A stretch of DNA of 47,395 bases from Vitrella brassicaformis. Lineage: Eukaryota > Sar > Vitrellaceae. Where the stretch lies: assembly GCA_001179505.1 (NCBI GenBank), contig CDMY01000331.1, positions 39,143 to 86,537 of the forward strand, in the 5' to 3' direction. Below the pieces are notes generated by a model. It was not told the origin of the DNA and searched no databases. It was given only the letters and a program-made list of their open reading frames with translations. This document shows, piece after piece, positions 30,601-40,450 of this stretch (position 1 is its first letter; each line of letters begins with the position of its first letter). Position numbers and translations under genes: made by a program.

Positions 30601-33600
30601 CATCCCCACCGAAATGAATGCCACTACATATATCTTTTCTCTCTCTCTCTCTGTGTTTGTGTGTGTGCCGCGTGCAGACCATGGTGGACGTTTTTTTGTT
30701 GCTGTTGCGGTCCCCGCCCTGGCCACCACTGATTGTGTGCGTCCGTCCGTCCCTTTTGTGTTTATGTGCGTGTGTGCAGCCTGCAGCCAGCCCTTTCTAT
30801 GCCCCCCTCCCCTCCCCTCTCCCCCCGTCCCCTTTGTCTGTGTTGCCTAGCTGTCTCTCTACTGTTCGACTCTTGGCTGTCTGTCGCTCTGTGTGTGTGT
30901 GTGTGTGTGCAACGCCCTCGCTCCGTGCAGTGAGAGGGATGCGTACATATCAGAGGTCCAGAGTGAGCGCGACGCCCTCACCAAGCAGTGCCAGGCCCTG
31001 CAGGAAGTTCGGGTAAGTCAATAGGACACCCACCGTTTCCTTTCTCTTTCTCTGCACGGAATGTGTGTGTGTGCAGGAAGAGCAGGAGGGCGAATTGGGG
31101 AGACTGCAGAGCGAGAAGAATCTACTAATAGGTCACACTCGCGCTCAGACGTGATTCACACACACACACACGTCTCTCCCTCCCCCCTATCCACTCATCG
31201 TCCAACCAGGCCGACCAGCACACTGACCTGCAGCACACATGTGGACGTCAAGAGGCCGACATCGAGGCGCTCAAAAGGTGAGCACTTGGCAAGAGCACCA
31301 TTCACCCCACCCATCCCTGTGTGTATGTGTTCGTGTGCAGCGAGTTGGCGGAGACGCGAACGGTCAAGCAGGAGATGCACACGGAGCTCACCGCAGCGAA
31401 GGAGGACCTGCAGAGCGAGAGGAGCGCGCTGGCGGTGCTGCAGCGGGCCCACGACGACCTCAAGGCCCAGACAGAGACACTCGAGGACACACTCAGATCC
31501 ACACAGAAGTATGACTGACACATAGTGACCGAGGCTTTGCAGCTCTCTGGTTTGTGTGTGTGCCGCGTGCAGACCATGGTGGGCGTTTTTTTGTTGCTGT
31601 TGCGGTCCCCGCCCTGGCCACCACAACAGCAAGTGACTGACTGACTGACTGACTGCTGCCTGACTGCTGCCTGACTGCTGCGGGACCGCATCGCTGCAAG
31701 CCGACCTCCAGCAACTGAGAGAGGAGCTCGCCCACACAAAGAGCAACAGGGACGCCCTGCAGCAGCAGGCAGGCTCACAGCCCCCACTGCCACCACCCAC
31801 CCACCCACCCACACACACACAGAGAGAGAGAGGGGAAGTGGCTCTATGTGTGTGTCGAGTACAGGTGAGAGCGGTTGAGTCATCCTGAACAGAGAGGGAG
31901 GCGGCTCTCACTGAAGCGCAGCGACTGCTGACAGCCGAGCAGGCCGCCAAAGAAGCTGCACAGAGGTAACCTCCCCCGACAACACTGACACACACACAGG
32001 TGCACCCCTCTCTCCTTATGTGTGTCACAAGCAGACCATGGTGGGCGTTTTTTTGTTGCTGTTGCGGTCCCCGCCCTGGCCACCACTGACTGACTGACTG
32101 CCTGACTGCTGCCTGACTGCTGGGGGTGGGTGAGAACAACAACAGATTTTTGCATGACCAGCTGATGCGTGTGTGCATGCTTGAGTGTACACAGCAGACC
32201 ACACAGGTTCTTCTCTGTCAACAATGCGTGTGTGTGGGTGTGCAGACGAGGGACCCCTTTCAAGACCCACATGGCGGCCTTTGTTGAGAAGGACAGATGG
32301 GCAGAGATGGGGCATCATGGGCGAAATGGGCAGTGGCAGTGATGCAATCGCTGTCTATATTTTATATCTCGGTCAGTCCGTGTCTCCGACTTAACACGCA
32401 CGCCTCTTTCATGGCCGCTTCATGGCCTTGGAAACCACCGAAAAAGTCGTAAGTCAGCACTGAGAGAGCAAGAAAGAGAAGTGGTTGGATGGATGGGCTG
32501 TGCGTCCAGCCCATCCATCCGCCCTCACAAGTTGATCAAGAAGATGGAGCAGCCCAACAAGCTGGTCGTAGCAAAACTGTCTGCCAGCGACCACCTGCGC
32601 CGCCTGAAGGGCAGCATCGAGAACATCGCGTAGGCATGTCTCCACAAAGGCCGCGTCGTATTCGCTCACCTGTCGTGTGTCTGTCTGTTGCAGTGAGGAG
32701 CTGAATCCAGCTTTGGAGCCCGTGCTGCTCAAACAGACCTTCAAGAGGGACTACACGACCACGCCATCTGCCCCCAAAAGACCGTATGACGAAGTCAAGG
32801 TAGGCAATGTGCCATGGACCGATCTTCAGAAGGAACGTTCAGTCCGCCGCGCTCTGTGTGTGCATCGAGCAGGGTCAAGAGACGGCCGAGCTGATGAAGG
32901 TGGTGGCTGCCGAGACGGAGAAGGCCGGGACCCTCTCTCAGGCCCTGCAGCAGCAGGAGACAGAGCTCACGCGTCGTGTGGAGGAGCAGCACCGCGATAC
33001 ACAGCAAAAGGTGACCACAACAGGGGGAAGCTACTGTCTCTATCACTAGCACATCCCCTCTCTTCCCCTCGCTGCCTCCCAGCCCAGGCCGAGACGGACC
33101 AGGGGACGATCGAGCAGCTGCGGGCGGAGCATTCCTCCCTCAGAGACGAAGTCGCCAGGTGAGATTGAGATAGAAGCGGCAGCGCTCATGCACTCATCGG
33201 CCGGCCGTCCGGCTGTGTGTGTTGTGGTCTGGTCAGCCATCAGCGGCGCGCAGAGGAGGCCGAGCGAGTGGCCAAGGCAGCAGCTGAGCAAAAGCTCAAA
33301 GCGGTAAGCCGACGACATACAGCATCCACACAACGTCCATGCTGTTCTGTGTATTCTCATCAGACTTTGGTGGAGCTCGAAGCCGTCAAACTACTCGAGG
33401 TGCATCCCCAGGCCTACACTGCCTCGTGTGTGTGCTGCATGGCTCATGTGTTTTGTGTTGTGCAGTCGTCTCTGCGTGCGCAGATCACCGGTGCAGCCAC
33501 ACGGGAGAGTGCCCTGGAGGAGCAGCTGAGGGAGGCCCATCGGCAGCGGAGGGAAGCACAAGAGCAGCTGAGGGAGGCCCATCGGCAGTCGGAGGGCAAG

Positions 33601-36600
33601 GTGCGCCTCTGCGTGTGTGTGTGTGGGTGTGTGTGGATGGGTGGTGTGTGTGTTGATGGTCAGTTGAGGGCCCTCCAGTCGCAGTTGGACCAGGGCGCTG
33701 AGCAGCTCGCCCAGGCCGAGCAGACCGTGCAGCAGCTGCAGCAGCAGCGAGACGAGAGAGACGCCGAGCTCTCGGCAGCCCAGGAGGGGCTCTCGACCGA
33801 GGGGCAGGCCATTGCACAGAGAAACAGATCTGTGTGTGTTGTGTGTGCGTGGATCTGTCAGGATATGGACGACCAGCGCCGCGAGTCGAAGGAGAAGGCC
33901 GACAAGGACCGGTCCTGGCTGGAACAGCAGATCAATGAACTGGAGGTACGAAGGTACTACGAACCAAACGCACACACACACACAGATAGATCAGTGCAGG
34001 CAACCCTCTGAAATGAACCAACCCATGTGTCTGCCTGAGTGTGTGCAGCTGGAGTTCAAGAAGACATTGGAGGCGCTGCAGAGCCACAACGCCCACCTGG
34101 AGCGGCAGCTCAAGGCCGCCAACCAGAAGCACGACGAAGCTTCCACACTCATACTTTCGCCCATTTCTCTCTGCGTCCGTGTGTGAGCATGCTCTGCAGC
34201 TGTCCGCCGATTTCGAGGGCAATGCCTTCTGGCAGCACAAAATACTCGGTAGGCCTACCTGTTCACATGGCTCACATGGCTTTTGCCACACACACAGACA
34301 GAGAGAGAGACACGAATCCATCTGTGTGTGTGCGTGCGTGTGCAGGGACGTGTGTGTGTGTGTCAGTTGATGGCAGGCAGGGAGGCAAGCAAGCAAGCAA
34401 TCGCTGTCTACATTTTATATCGTGTGGTCGCTTCATGTCTCGAGATGCGCGCGGAGAGATGATGTCGCACCTGGACAAGAACATCCAGAAGGTCAGCCAA
34501 ATGCACACACACTCAGGAGGTGGCCCTCTGAATTCTGGTTGCTGTCGATTCGGCGTGCAGGAGTCAGAGGTGCACGTGGCGCTGCGCCTCAGGGGTGGCG
34601 TGCGGCGGGCAGGGAAGGGGCGGGAGAAGGAGAGCGACACAGCTCCTTGGCCCCTCCTCACCGTAGGTGCAAGGGGAAGAGAATAGAACCTCTGATGGAT
34701 TCTGAGCTGCGTTTCTCGTGCACCCACAGCATTCTACACCGCGGCCGCCAGCCTCTGAGAACCCGTCCGCCATCTTGACCAAGTGGGCCTACTACGACCC
34801 AGTCTACGAGGTCGAGATGATGGACGGCCAACTCCAAAAGGCCGCACAACTATCGGGGTGCACCGTCAAGTAGGCGTCAGCTCGAACATCTCGGCGGTCC
34901 TTGGTCACGGTTGTGGGTTGCTTTCAGGAGGGACGGAGCCCCAGGCTGGCTGAAGATCACGGGGACGAAAGCCCAGAGGGGCACCGCGAGGATCGTTCTC
35001 GACGAGGCGGTGAACTAGACGCAAATTGGCTGATGCCCTTTGTAGCTTCTGGTCCTTTTGTCACAGAAGGACCGCCACCACCAGCAGCAGCAGCAGAAGC
35101 GGCAGCCCCTCTGAAGCCCCTCACCTCCAGCAAGCGCGACACCATCTCCCCGCCCCTGAGGGCAGGTCACAACGTCGCCGCCCAGTGCCCGGAGTGCGCG
35201 GCCAACAAGGAGGCTCTCTACAAGAAGCGAGAGAAGATGGGCAAGTGAGCAAACAAGACACCCAGACAGACAGACAGACAGATGCTGTCTCGCAGATATT
35301 GGCAGGCATGGTTGATTCCATCTGTCCGGCCTGCCTGTGTTGTGCTCAGGCTGAGGGCCTTCCACACGGTTGTCACATCGCACATGGAGGGTCAACTGAA
35401 AGAGGTATGAAACGGCAAGGGGCAGTCGATCGTGTGTTTGTGCTTGACACCCAAGTACCCACAGCGCACCATTCCGACACCCTACACGATTGTCGGACTC
35501 TTCTGTGTGTGGCAGCTGTCTCGGTGAGAAAGCTGAGCTGCTCCGCAGCGTGCCACACAGATGGAGCGCCGTGTAGGAGAGGACGGTTGCTCAATCATGT
35601 CATCGTCACGCACACACAGACAACTGGTTCGTGTGTGTCTGTCTGTGGGTCGATAGGTCAACAATTCACACCCAAGGACAGAACGAGTCGCTGCGCGAGT
35701 TGCGAGAGCAGCAGAAACTCATGCATGAGGAACTACACCAACTCGCCGTATGCACCGCACCTCCAAACTGAATGACGTTCAAAGTACCACCGCTTTCTGG
35801 ATGCACAGGCTGCCAAGGCCAAGTGCGATGCCGACATGGACGCACAGGATACACTCATCAAAGACCAGGCAAGCGCCCCTCCAAGCACTCAATCGACACA
35901 CAAAAAGAGAGATAGATGTGTGTTGTGTTGTGTTGTGTTGCCCGTCTGTCTCCCTCGTTCAGGCCCGACAGCTGGAGCAGCTCAAGACACAGCACGAGAG
36001 GTACGCAAGGATTGGATACACAGGCAGACAGAGACGCGCACACACACATATCCGAGGCCCTCTGTGTGTCACAAGCAGACCATGGTGGGCGTTTTTTTGT
36101 TGCTGTTGCGGTCCCCGCCCTGGCCACCACAACAGCAACTGACTGACTGCCTGACTGCTGCCTGACTGCTGCCTGAATGGCTGGCTGTGTGGGTGAGTGG
36201 CTGGGTGGTATGCGTTGGATTGGCTTGGTTGGACTCTTGTCATACATCTTACCTACTTGTCTCTCTCGTCTGTCAGCATTTCGGTCTGTGAAGCAGCATG
36301 GCATAGCATACAAAACAGAAGAGTCGGAGGGCAAGGTGCGCCTCTGCGTGTGTGTGTGTGGGTGTGTGTGGATGGGTGGTGTGTGTGTTGATGGTCAGTT
36401 GAGGGCCCTCCAGTCGCAGTTGGACCAGGGCGCTGAGCAGCTCGCCCAGGCCCACGACGACCTCAAGGCCCAGACGGAGACACTTGAGGACACACTCAGA
36501 TCCACACAAAACCATGACTGACACAGAGTGACCGAGGCTTTGCAGCTCTCTGGTTTGTGTGTGTGCCGCGTGCAGGAGTCTCGACGACAGTCAAGCCGAG

Positions 36601-36696
36601 TGTGTCATCCTGGTGGGTGTGCCTTCACCTAGCACATATGTACCCCTGAAGCTCTACAGACACTAGACACATATGGTCTGTGTCGCCCTCCTTCTC

Positions 36697-36730
<34 letters not shown>

Positions 36731-36757
36731 AGGTGCAGCAGAAGATACAACACGAGC
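27634..36757 (+). CDS. coiled-coil protein locus with internal duplications (model uncertain)
   Basis: Many short + strand exons with GT-AG ends encode heptad-rich sequence: HQRRAEEAERVAKAAAEQ, EEQLREAHRQRREAQ, LRALQSQLDQGAEQLAQA, RDERDAELSAAQEGLS, RSRLEQQITAQE, RQLKAANQKHDEE, ELAETRTVKQEMHTELTA. Between them are globular pieces: KRLVVLCFSPNLKLLTSLL near 27690, LTKWAYYDPVYEVELTDG with GWLKITGTEAQRGTARIV near 29690-29930, TFKRDYTTTPSAPKRPYD near 32740 and AAQCPECAANKEALYKK near 35180. Three large duplicated units are present, and one copy has lost a splice donor near 34140. It may be one long scaffold gene or two or three genes plus relics; I could not join all exons in one frame. One intron, after 35869, begins GCAAGC (GC-AG type). 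Confidence 0.45.
28537..29960 (+). repeat. 1.4-kb internal duplication, copy 1
   Basis: Nearly identical to 33635-35030: coiled-coil exons, introns with CA/TG tracts, an ectodomain-type exon (LSADFEGNAFWQHK) and the LTKWAYYDPVYEVE exon. Confidence 0.85.
30033..30500 (+). repeat. 0.47-kb internal duplication, copy 1
   Basis: From GTGAGATTGAGATAGAAGCG through the EEQLREAHRQ exon; matches 33160-33655 and, in part, 28020-28480. Confidence 0.85.
30678..30729 (+). repeat. interspersed ~51-bp element, copy 1
   Basis: ACCATGGTGGACGTTTTTTT, then GTTGCTGTTGCGGTCCCCGC and CCTGGCCACCA. It begins right after a CAG that looks like a splice acceptor. Confidence 0.85.
31573..31680 (+). repeat. interspersed element, copy 2, with CTGACTG tail
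   Basis: Same core followed by GACTGACTGACTGACTGCTG repeats. It follows GTGTGTGCCGCGTGCAG; at 36557-36577 the same upstream text occurs without the element. Confidence 0.85.
32035..32126 (+). repeat. interspersed element, copy 3, with CTGACTG tail
   Basis: Core plus CTGACTGACTGACTGCCTGA tail, preceded by TGTGTGTCACAAGCAG. Confidence 0.85.
32245..32452 (+). pseudogene. relic of membrane-protein exons 12 and 7
   Basis: After GTGTGCAG the text gives a frame-damaged version of TSDLFKTHMAAFVEKDRW, then the 58-bp repeat, then a fragment ending ETTEKV with its GTAAGT donor. It is repeated with few changes at 36830-37036. Confidence 0.7.
32343..32400 (+). repeat. 58-bp dispersed repeat (five copies in window)
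   Basis: GCAATCGCTGTCTATATTTT, then ATATCTCGGTCAGTCCGTGT and CTCCGACTTAACACGCA. Other copies are at about 29321 and 34397 (partial), 36926 and 39568. They are non-coding: the two in relic exons put a stop at ACTTAA. Confidence 0.8.
32487..32520 (+). repeat. 14-bp perfect inverted repeat over a splice acceptor
   Basis: GGATGGATGGGCTG at 32487-32500 mirrors 32507-32520 across a 6-nt loop. The CAG in the second arm is the likely acceptor of the exon encoding LIKKMEQPNKLVVAKLS. Confidence 0.8.
33160..33655 (+). repeat. 0.47-kb internal duplication, copy 2
   Basis: Matches 30033-30500, with one extra 30-nt REAHRQRREAQEQL unit in the exon. It directly abuts the 1.4-kb copy, so 33160-35030 is one composite block. 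Confidence 0.85.
33635..35030 (+). repeat. 1.4-kb internal duplication, copy 2
   Basis: Matches 28537-29960. It lacks about 18 bp after KHDEA that hold the GAG|GTCTGC donor in copy 1, so that exon cannot be spliced the same way here. Confidence 0.85.
36079..36175 (+). repeat. interspersed element, copy 4, with CTGACTG tail
   Basis: Core plus CTGACTGACTGCCTGACTGC tail, preceded by TGTGTGTCACAAGCAG as in copy 3. Confidence 0.85.
36316..36522 (+). repeat. chimeric duplicated exon
   Basis: The left part copies 33590-33715 (LRALQSQLDQGAEQLAQA). The right part copies 31448-31571 (HDDLKAQTETLEDTLRST) with its following intron. The junction is at a shared GGCC near 36450. The joined exon stays in frame. 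Confidence 0.8.
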
Positions 36758-36829
36758 GGTGCGCGCGCAGACATAGACACAGAAGGCACACTGACTGCAT
36801 CTCTGTGTGTGTGTGTGTGTGTGTGTGCA

Positions 36830-37130
36830 GACGAGTGACTCTTCAAGACCCACATGGCGGCCTTTGGCGAGAAGGACAGATGGTCAGAGATGGGGCATCA
36901 TGGGCGAAATGGGCAGAGGCAGTGATGCAATCGCTGTCTGCATTTTATATCTCGGTCAGTCCGTGTCTCCGACTTAACACGCACGCCTCTTTCATGGCCT
37001 CTTCATGGCCTTGGAGACCACCGAAAAAGTCGTAAGTCAACACGAGAGAGCAAGAAAGAGAAGTGGCTGGATGGCCTGTGCCATAGGTGCGGTCCCCACA
37101 TAAGCTTTCGGACGTCGTCCAGCGGATGGT
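36830..37130 (+). pseudogene. relic of membrane-protein exons 12, 7 and 8
   Basis: A second copy of the 32245-32452 relic, with a 1-nt loss in the TSDLFK codons, followed by an exon-8-like piece (VRSPHKLSDVVQRM) that keeps its GTAACC donor. Confidence 0.7.
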
Positions 37131-37245
37131 AACCCCACACACACACACACACACGCTGATCTCGTGTGTGCATGTTACATGCCTCACTGAAATGATCTGA
37201 CTGAGCTACCCTCTCTGCACTCAGAAACGCAGAAAGAAGGAAAGT

Positions 37246-38158
37246 GTGGATATGCACAGAGGAGGGATATGCACGTCTGGGAGTGTGGAGACGTGGCATT
37301 TCGTCTGGTGTGCGGGGGGGCAGGACAAGGCCAACGACGCCACCATGGAGCAGGCTCGTGTCAGTGAGCCTGCACCGCACACACACGCGAGCCTTTCTCT
37401 CATTTGTCGTGTGTGTGTGGTGTCTGTTTGTGTGCATCAAGCCTGCTACACCCATCCCAAGGACTGCCGCGAGTGCGCCGCCCAATTCTGGGACGAAAAT
37501 GGCTACTTGGAGGAGACGTCAACTCTCGCATTCCTGCACACACACACACACACTGAAAGAGACAGATGCGCGCATTACCATACCATGTGTGTGAGAGATG
37601 CATACCTCGTGTGAGTATGCAGGGAATGGGTTGTTTGGGTTTGACGAGGACCTCGTAGAGGACGCCGTGGCGGCAGAGAAGGGGGTGCGGACGATGGGCA
37701 TCTTCACTGACAGACAGACACAGACACAGCAGAGTAGCCCCCACACACCCACAGACAGACCGGGGGAAAGGGACGTCGCGTCCGGCAACTGGCAGACGCA
37801 CAGACACATCATCTCTGTCCGTGGCATTGTGTGCAGGGCATACTCAGGATGTGTGAAGACAACAAGGCGTCGCTCAAGTAAGCGACCATCAATGCATCGA
37901 TGTCGATGCCTACTGCAGACGCCGGCACATGATCTTTGTCTGCGCAGGGCCAAGTCCAAGATGCGCGGCTTCCACCCGGTGGAGAGATCCGTGAGAGTCG
38001 AAGGTAGGCTAGGGACCTCGATCACATCACGCTAAGTGTTCAGACACGTGTGTACCAATGCCTGTGTTGTGTTCTTTTGCGATGCAACGATCGGGGCTAC
38101 AGAGGGCCAGGCGCTGCTTCTTGTGGAAACAACCGAGAAAGTGGTGAGTTGTGAGGAT
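37246..38158 (+). pseudogene. relic copy 1 of membrane-protein exons 2-7
   Basis: Colinear with exons 2-7 of the intact gene at 40132: QDKANDATMEQAR, ACYTHPKDCRECAAQFWDEN, GNGLFGFDEDLVEDAVAAEK, GILRMCEDNKASL, KSKMRGFHPVERSVRVE and AIGATEGQALLLVETTEKV. There is no signal-peptide exon. The exon 3 donor is lost (GGTACG reads GAGACG near 37513). The exon 7 acceptor is lost (CAG reads CAA at 38085-38087). Most codons are still open, so this duplication is not old. Confidence 0.75.
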
Positions 38159-39108
38159 CTCCGGCTTACGGCTTGCTTCACCCACGCGAAAGACTGCCGT
38201 GAATGTGCCCAGTACTGGGTAGTACCTTTTCCAGCCAGCCTGCCTGCCTGCACAAACACACAGGAAGAGGGAAGAACATCTGTGTGTGTGTGTGCTCCAG
38301 GCAACGGCCTGTTCGGCTACGACGCGGACCTGGTAGAAGATGCCGTGGCCGCTGAAAAGGAGGTGCGCACGATGAGCATCATGGGCAGGGGCACACACTC
38401 GTATCTCTATCTATCCCTCCATCCATCCGTGTGCATGACTGTCTATGTGAGTGCATGCATGCCCCTATCAATAGAAACCGGCAGTGCAGACACACACACA
38501 CATTTCCAAACACCCATTCTCCCTCTCTCTCTCTCTCTCTGTGTGTGTCTCGCTCTGCGCACTGCAGCAACGGTCAGATCGCTTTGGGGCGTACATGCGC
38601 GTCCGTAACGGCAAGATTGGGTATATGATCGAGGTCAGCGCATTGACATATTGCGACACATACACATTGTGTGTGCTGACAGGTCAATGATCCGAACCCG
38701 CAGACGTACACCAAGGAAAAGGAGCAGGTACAGAAACACACACACACATCCACGCACTGCTTTCTCTGTCAACGATTCATGTGTGTGCGCTAATGGTGTG
38801 TGCAGACCTCCGACCTCTTCAAGACCCAGATAGCCGCGTTCGTCGAGAAGGATAAGTGCGAGCAGCTGGACCAGGTGGTATGTGCGTGAGTACACATACG
38901 AGGAACACACAGCTCTCTGTGTGTGTGTCTATACGTCAGCTGTCGGCCGATTTCGAAGGCAACGCCTTCTGAGGACACCAAACACTTGGTGGGCCTACCT
39001 GTTCACATGGCTCATATGGCCCTCACCAAACACACAGAGACAGAGAGATACGAAACCATCTCTGTGTGCAGGGAATGAGTACATGGACTCGCTTCCAGCG
39101 TCGCAGTT
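38159..39108 (+). pseudogene. relic copy 2 of membrane-protein exons 3, 4 and 10-14
   Basis: ACFTHAKDCRECAQYW, GNGLFGYDADLVEDAVAAEK, QRSDRFGAYMRVRNGKIGYM, VNDPNPQTYTKEKEQ, TSDLFKTQIAAFVEKDKC, LSADFEGNAF and NEYMDSLPASQF occur in the order of the intact gene, with exons 5-9 missing. In exon 13 the Trp codon is TGA (38971-38973), an in-frame stop. Confidence 0.75.
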
Positions 39109-39114
39109 CACAGG

Positions 39115-39540
39115 TGCCCCTATAGACGCCCAGACCTTCAACAAGGAGAAGGACAAGGTATAGAAACACACACACACACACATATCCACTCAAACGGCTT
39201 TCTCTGTCAACGCTTCATGTGTGTCGAATGGTGTGTGCAGACCTCCGACCTCTTTGTGGAGGACAAGTGCGAAGATCTTGACCAAGTGGTATGTGAGCAC
39301 ACACATGAGGAACGCACAGACTAGGATGGATATCTCTATCTCTCTCTGTATGTGTGTATCTCAGCTGTCCGCCGACTTCCAGGGCAATGCGTTCTCGGTC
39401 AGCAACACACAGTGTGTCACACACACAGACAGTCACACTCAGACTCACAGAGAGAAAGAAGTGCATCAATACCATGTGTCTGTCTGTCCAGGGAACGGCT
39501 TGCTAGAAAACGCAGAGATGGGCAGAGGCAGACAATTTTT
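39115..39540 (+). pseudogene. relic copy 3 of membrane-protein exons 11-14
   Basis: Fragments reading TFNKEKDK, TSDLFVEDKCEDLDQV (internal deletion of seven or eight codons) and LSADFQGNAF, followed by a broken exon 14. Splice signals remain on several. Confidence 0.7.
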
Positions 39541-39660
39541 GTATGGATGTCGCATTTATGCATTCATGCAATCGCTGTCTACATCTTATATCTCCGTCAG
39601 TTTGTGTCTCCGACTTAACACGCATGGAAAGTGATTGCAAGGCCGTGTGCGAGACATCTG

Positions 39661-40131
39661 TGAAGACATGGACGAGGCATGTCCTTAATCGAATCGACAC
39701 ACTAGGAGAATAGCAATCAAGATGTCACTCCATCACACGTCTGCAAACGTCTGGGAAAGCCATGAACACCGTGCTCTCTTTCCATTCCCACAGCACTGCA
39801 TCATATGACATCCGCTTCTCTCTCTCTCTCCTCTCTCTCTCTCTTGCGCATTCTGACCTCTCTGCCGTTCATGTCCATGCTAGCAGGGATGACGTGAATG
39901 CGCACGCGCTAAGCTAGCAGACCCGTGCTCGGGATGGGAGTGATGGACGAACACAAATAACGGACCACCTTGGAGAGCGAGATGCCTCCACGCCCTCTTC
40001 CAGCTCTTTCCAAGGCGCGCTGAAGGGAGGCATTGGCGACGGCATGAATGGATCGCTCCAAGGCGCGCAGAGGGACGCTGCAGAGCTCCCGAGGACACAC
40101 ACACACACACGCCACACAGAGGCCGAGAGCG
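39661..40131. promoter_or_regulatory. upstream region of the membrane-protein gene
   Basis: Contains a CT-rich tract at 39815-39845 and no supported gene. The - strand open frame over 39880-40560 is antisense to exons 1-3 of the next gene. Confidence 0.45.
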
Positions 40132-40392
40132 ATGACGACGGCACTGCTGCTGCTGATGCTGATGCTGCTGGCCCTCTTCGCGAGGGAGGCGAGAGGTACG
40201 CACATCTGCCTGTGTGTTGGTGTGGAGAGATCTCTCCGTGATCTCCGCGTGTGGCATTTCTTGTGGTGTGCAGGGGCGCAGGACAAGGACATCACCGGCA
40301 CCATGGAGGCCCTGTACCTCAACATGGCCCGCGTAAGTGAACGAACGCGTTGAGCTGCCTGTGCTGGCTGCCACACAAGCACATGCATGAGC

Positions 40393-40450
<58 letters not shown>

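Noticed and set aside
30678-30729. Interspersed element as a coding exon (MVGVFLLLLRSPPWPP, signal-peptide-like)
   Set aside because: The CTGACTG tail brings stops in every copy and the copies sit at unrelated exon positions.
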